From contig JAMOOT010000037.1 of NCBI GenBank assembly GCA_027065215.1, positions 1 to 18,847 on the forward strand: DNA of 18,847 nucleotides. Direction: 5' to 3'. Of this stretch, positions 15,144 through 18,847 are shown one piece after another. Numbering within the stretch: position 1 is the stretch's first letter; each line of letters opens with the position of its first letter. Source of the stretch: Candidatus Omnitrophota bacterium (GTDB lineage: Bacteria; Omnitrophota; Gorgyraeia; S143-82). The position numbers were made by a program, and so were the translations under genes. Under the pieces are notes generated by a model that saw nothing but the letters and a program-made list of their open reading frames with translations, was not told where the DNA came from and did no database searches.

Positions 15144-17189
15144 TTAATCCCTTCTTCTCCTATAACTCTTATGCCACTTTAGCCCAATATCTGGAAACGC
15201 CTTAATCCGTAATATAATCCAAAAGGTATCACTCCCGTATTTTTCATCGGTATAAGACATCTCCAATTCCCAACACCTTAAATCCTTTACTACTGAATAG
15301 GTCTGTTCCTGCATTGCACCATCTTCAAACTCGTATCGATGGTAGGTATAAAATTTCCATCCTGGTATTACATCCCAATGGGTCTCAAAAACGGTTTGGG
15401 ACATTTCATCCCTACGATACTCATGGCCCACTCCAAACGAGACTCCTTTCAGTCCAGTAAACCAGACATCCACAGAACCATCCCTCCAATCTCCTTCATC
15501 CAATCCATATCGATATTCCACATCCATCCGCAGGTCAGGAATTGGTTTCAACTCCAAATCTAAATCCAACCAGTCAAAATAACTACCACGTTCAGGTTTT
15601 ATTTTATAAGACGACTCCAAATCAAATTTGAGGAAATCAGATACATTCCCATCTTTATCTTTCTTTTGCACCAAATTTTCAACTCCTAATAGAAGTTCAT
15701 GGTTCTTTTCTATTGCATCTATCCAATCGAATTGTTGCAATTTATTGGCCAAGACAGTTGGTTCTGTATTATACCTATAACTCAAATATGGTCTTAAAAC
15801 ATGTCTGAAATTATCTGAATAAACTTTGTATAGATGAGTAGACAGGTCAAAGCCAGTATAAAGAACACCTCGCCAGAAACTGTCTTCTCCTTCCTTATCC
15901 CTTGAATAAAAGGTCTGACGCCCTCCTATAAACGGTGAGAATTCTAAATAACCAACCTTGGTAGTGTAAAGTAATTGAAGATAATTGTCCCACCGCCAAG
16001 CCGATAAGGCCGAACTTCCATCAGAAAATCTACGTGATAGGTTGGAAAATTCAGTATCTCCGCTCAAGTAGAGATGAGACAACCATGGAAGAGGGGTAGA
16101 ATAAAGGGTGTATTTTAATTGAGGGAGGTATTCAGTCTCGGTATAAAAATGATTCATACGTTTTTTCAAATAAACTGAAAATGTGCCATATTTGTCATCC
16201 TGTGCAAATAATAAATAAGAACTTGGTTGAGGATCGTATTCAAACTCTTCATCATAGTAATAATCTTTCAATAAGTAATAATCACTAAACTTATGCAACT
16301 CTAACAAAACTCGCCGATTTGAGCCATTATCCCAGCGATGGATCCATTGGATTTTATATCTTTTTTCTTTGCGTAATCCCCCTAACTCCTCCAAAAATTC
16401 CTTATCTTTTTCATCGATGTAATAAGTCCTGACTATTCCTGCCCCCCAATCAGAGTGATAATACACATCAGGGCCAAACCCTATTCCCCTTTTTTCTCTC
16501 CAATCTAAGTTAAATTTTACATCTACCGAATCGTTCAATGACTGCTTATAAGTAGTAAGGAGAAAAGTCCCCCAATCATGGTCATGCCCAGGAACTATTT
16601 TGATATTTGGCCTCTTCTGGTCCAACCTATGTACATAGCGAGGGAAGTAGAATAACGTATACTTGCCTATCTTGAACTTAACATCCTCAGCCACGACCTT
16701 TTGGTTAGGATAAATTTTCACCAACTTTGCCTCCAAACGATAATTAAGCGGGTGTGGGATCGAAGGATCGCAGGTAGTAATATAACAAGACTGGGCATGA
16801 TACTCATCTGGGCCCAAACGATCTAACTCCTCGGCTGCTCCATAGTAAGGCTTTGCCTCAAAATCGGCTTGCAGAATCTTCCCTTTTTGCCTTTCGAAAT
16901 CATATTCCATATAGTCGCCATGCATCACACCTCGAGGATCTGATAAGATAGCATTTCCCTTCGCCCGCGCTGTATTCTTACTCAAATCAACCTCTGCTTC
17001 ATCACAAGTAAGCCTCATATTCTCATACGTTATAAGGACATTGCCCTTTGCCTGAACTATTTTCCCTCCCTCTTTGTAAACAATACTATCTCCCTTTACC
17101 TCAATAGGAATCTTTGTATCAGCCCCTAACAAAATTTGTGCTGACAAGAACAGAAAAAACGTGAACAAAACCAAATATCTAAACCGCAT
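15144..17189 (-). CDS. lptD: LPS-assembly outer membrane protein LptD
   Basis: Inserts lipopolysaccharide into the outer leaflet of the outer membrane, normally with LptE. The 681-residue protein starts with a signal peptide (about 1-22, hydrophobic core LVLFTFFLFLSAQILL). An OstA/LptA-like periplasmic domain follows (about 25-180, with GNVLITYENMRLTCDEAEVDL). Then comes the conserved linker YITTCDPSIPHPLNYRLEA, and a long barrel rich in alternating Tyr/Trp strands. It has four cysteines: C62, C135, C140 and C639 (RCWELEMSY near the end), which fits the linker-to-barrel disulfide logic of LptD. It is shorter than the E. coli protein but in range for other phyla. This gene is the main evidence for a Gram-negative-type envelope. 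It starts 11 bp after the transaldolase stop. No lptE is apparent in the window. Confidence 0.9.
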   Translation of the reverse strand: MRFRYLVLFTFFLFLSAQILLGADTKIPIEVKGDSIVYKEGGKIVQAKGNVLITYENMRLTCDEAEVDLSKNTARAKGNAILSDPRGVMHGDYMEYDFERQKGKILQADFEAKPYYGAAEELDRLGPDEYHAQSCYITTCDPSIPHPLNYRLEAKLVKIYPNQKVVAEDVKFKIGKYTLFYFPRYVHRLDQKRPNIKIVPGHDHDWGTFLLTTYKQSLNDSVDVKFNLDWREKRGIGFGPDVYYHSDWGAGIVRTYYIDEKDKEFLEELGGLRKEKRYKIQWIHRWDNGSNRRVLLELHKFSDYYLLKDYYYDEEFEYDPQPSSYLLFAQDDKYGTFSVYLKKRMNHFYTETEYLPQLKYTLYSTPLPWLSHLYLSGDTEFSNLSRRFSDGSSALSAWRWDNYLQLLYTTKVGYLEFSPFIGGRQTFYSRDKEGEDSFWRGVLYTGFDLSTHLYKVYSDNFRHVLRPYLSYRYNTEPTVLANKLQQFDWIDAIEKNHELLLGVENLVQKKDKDGNVSDFLKFDLESSYKIKPERGSYFDWLDLDLELKPIPDLRMDVEYRYGLDEGDWRDGSVDVWFTGLKGVSFGVGHEYRRDEMSQTVFETHWDVIPGWKFYTYHRYEFEDGAMQEQTYSVVKDLRCWELEMSYTDEKYGSDTFWIILRIKAFPDIGLKWHKSYRRRRD

Positions 17190-17200
17190 TCTATCTTCCG

Positions 17201-17857
17201 CTATCTCTTCGCCTTCGCCTCCAACTTCTTCCAGTCCTCTAAGAATCTCTTCAAACCAACATCCGTAAGTGGATGTTTCACTAATTGTGCAATTGTATTA
17301 AATGGAATAGTACATATATCGGCACCTATCTGAGCCGAGATTAACACGTGCATCGGGTGCCTTATACTGGCAACTATAACCTCTGTATCAAAGGCATAAT
17401 TATCGTAAATCTGCACTATTTCCTCTACTATATGCATTCCGTCATCAGCAATATCGTCAAGTCTACCTACAAAAGGAGAGACATAACTTCCTCCGGCCTT
17501 AGCCACTAATAAGGCCTGCAGAGGAGAGAAACACAAAGTAGCATTGGTTGGAATACCCTCTTCCTCTAAAATCTTTATAGCCTTTAATCCATCTAAAGTA
17601 ACAGGGATTTTTATCACGATATTTTCGGCTATTTTCCGTAACTCCTTGGCCTCTTTCACCATATTCTCCCATTCAAGGCCAATAACCTCTGCACTTACCG
17701 GGCCCTCTACAATATTGCATATTTGTTCCAATTGTTTCACTGGATCATTGCCTTCCTTGGCCAAAAGGGTAGGGTTAGTTGTAACCCCATCTAATAGACC
17801 CCATTCTTTTGTCCGCTTTATCTCATCTATATTTGCACTATCCAAAAATATCTTCAT
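17201..17857 (-). CDS. Transaldolase, small MipB/TalC type
   Basis: A 218-residue class I aldolase of the short transaldolase/fructose-6-phosphate aldolase family, which transfers dihydroxyacetone units in the pentose phosphate pathway. Visible are [10 protein letters not shown] at the N-terminus, [13 protein letters not shown], the Schiff-base lysine K83 in [22 protein letters not shown] and [11 protein letters not shown]. Two positions separate the subfamilies: E57 (where E. coli FsaA has Q59) and F129 (where FsaA has Tyr). Both are the transaldolase state, so I favour true transaldolase over F6P aldolase. An AAGGAGGT box lies just before the ATG. It sits between the cpaF-like gene and lptD with gaps of 12 and 11 bp. 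Substrate choice is inferred from only two residues. Confidence 0.88.
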   Translation of the reverse strand: MKIFLDSANIDEIKRTKEWGLLDGVTTNPTLLAKEGNDPVKQLEQICNIVEGPVSAEVIGLEWENMVKEAKELRKIAENIVIKIPVTLDGLKAIKILEEEGIPTNATLCFSPLQALLVAKAGGSYVSPFVGRLDDIADDGMHIVEEIVQIYDNYAFDTEVIVASIRHPMHVLISAQIGADICTIPFNTIAQLVKHPLTDVGLKRFLEDWKKLEAKAKR

Positions 17858-17869
17858 ACCACCTCCTTT

Positions 17870-18847
17870 TTATTCACCATCCACTAAAAAACCAAAGGTA
17901 GGTCTATATCCAGTAGGGATAATATCCGAATCCCGGCTATCCCGTTTAAATATATCCTTCACTGTCAATTTTTCATCTTCCATCACAACCTCTGATATCT
18001 GGGCAATTTTCCGCTGGCCATTCCTATACCGCTTCATAAAAATCAAAACATCCACAGCTGCAGCAATTATCCTTCGCACCACATCAGCCGAAATATTCGA
18101 GATGCCCGAAAGGAATGAAAGGGTTTCCAATCTATAAACAGCTTCTTCTGTTGAATTGGCATGCATGGTACACATAGATCCTTCATGGCCTGTATTCATT
18201 GCCTGGAGTATATCCAAGACCTCTTCTCCCATTATCTCGCCTATTATAATCCTATCCGGCCTCATATGAAGCGCATTTCTGACCAACTTTCGCAGAGTTA
18301 TCTCGCCTTTCCCCTCGATATTTCCCATACGTGTATGCAGATGAACGACATTTTCCTGATACATCCTTATTTCAGAGACATCTTCTATAACTATAATACG
18401 CTCATTTTCAGGGATAGAACGAGATAAGGCATTAAGAAGCGTTGTTTTGCCTGCGCCAGCCCCACCACATACCACGACATTACGCCGTCCCTTTACCACA
18501 TTTTCTAAAAACTTTCTAACCGTATCATTCATAGCCCCCATACGCTCCAGATCTCCCAAATCCCAAACTCGATCCCAGAATTTGCGGATAGTAATTGCTG
18601 GATACTGGCCAGATATTGGCGGGATTACAATATTTATTCTGGAACCATTCCTTAACTGGGCATCAACATATGGCTCCAATTCGTTTACCATCTTCCCTAC
18701 TGGGGTTAAAATTTTCTCTATATAATAATTAAGTTGTTCCGGAGAACGAAATTTTACATCCGCTTTTTCTATTCTGCCCTCTCTTTCAACAAAGACTAAG
18801 TCCGGACCGTTTATCATTATCTCCGTAACCGATGGATCAGCAATCAG
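17870..18847 (-). CDS. CpaF/TadA-family secretion ATPase (5' end outside window)
   Basis: The C-terminal 325 residues of a type II/IV secretion-system ATPase of the CpaF/TadA class. The reading frame stays open to the right edge (LIADPSVTEIMINGPDLVFV, typical of CpaF), so the true start is beyond the window and the internal ATG at 18817 is not the start. Motifs in order are Walker A GGAGAGKTTLLNAL, the IVIEDVSEIRM Asp box region, GEITLRKLVRNALHMRPDRIIIGE Walker B area, and the His box MNTGHEGSMCTMHANS. CpaF powers Flp/Tad pili and related machines at the inner membrane. It is the most upstream visible gene of the array, 12 bp from the transaldolase. Whether tad genes (cpaB, cpaC, tadB, tadC) lie beyond the edge cannot be seen. 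Confidence 0.9.
   Translation of the reverse strand: MIADPSVTEIMINGPDLVFVEREGRIEKADVKFRSPEQLNYYIEKILTPVGKMVNELEPYVDAQLRNGSRINIVIPPISGQYPAITIRKFWDRVWDLGDLERMGAMNDTVRKFLENVVKGRRNVVVCGGAGAGKTTLLNALSRSIPENERIIVIEDVSEIRMYQENVVHLHTRMGNIEGKGEITLRKLVRNALHMRPDRIIIGEIMGEEVLDILQAMNTGHEGSMCTMHANSTEEAVYRLETLSFLSGISNISADVVRRIIAAAVDVLIFMKRYRNGQRKIAQISEVVMEDEKLTVKDIFKRDSRDSDIIPTGYRPTFGFLVDGE

Noticed and set aside
17544..18137. Plus-strand open frame of 197 codons
   Set aside because: Antisense to the transaldolase and CpaF-like genes, which both show strong family motifs. No recognisable domain.
1..18847. CRISPR array, tRNA/rRNA genes, insertion sequences or prophage
   Set aside because: No regularly spaced repeats, no cloverleaf-like sequence, no transposase or integrase motif, and the coding density leaves no room for them.

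Overview
The window comes from a bacterial chromosome with an AT-leaning composition. The organism has a Gram-negative-type outer membrane, because it carries an LptD lipopolysaccharide transporter with a signal peptide and a β-barrel. Several things suggest a deep-branching or uncultured lineage rather than a typical proteobacterium: SecD and SecF are fused, prephenate dehydrogenase is fused to cytidylate kinase, and a TraR/DksA zinc-finger gene directly follows ileS. The phylum cannot be fixed from sequence alone. I see no mobile element, phage gene, CRISPR array, tRNA or rRNA.

Layout. At the left end, after about 140 bp of leader DNA with a strong hairpin, one plus-strand gene encodes UDP-glucose 6-dehydrogenase. 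Everything else (1481 to the right edge) is on the minus strand: 15 genes whose junctions range from a 20-bp overlap to a 33-bp gap. In transcription order (right to left) they are cpaF-type ATPase (its 5' end lies off the window), transaldolase, lptD, thiL, ruvB, aroE, the tyrA-cmk fusion, plsC, ispH, rpsA, yajC, secDF, ileS, a dksA/traR-type gene and rsmD. This tight packing suggests one very long transcription unit or several nested ones, with many start/stop overlaps pointing to translational coupling. No stretch longer than 300 bp lacks a gene.

How the genes fit together. The unit mixes envelope building and protein export (lptD, plsC, yajC, secDF, cpaF-like), precursor metabolism (aroE, tyrA, transaldolase, ispH, thiL), nucleotide supply (cmk), DNA repair (ruvB) and translation (rpsA, ileS, rsmD, dksA-like regulator). 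The core tyrA/cmk/plsC/ispH/rpsA order resembles a widespread bacterial cluster, but aroA, often found between tyrA and cmk, is missing and its two usual neighbours are joined into one protein. No wholly unknown system is visible. The most notable points are the TyrA-Cmk fusion with a possible internal Cmk start, the unusual second-cysteine motif in IspH, the alternative RNA structures before ugd, and a secretion-type ATPase at the head of a housekeeping array.
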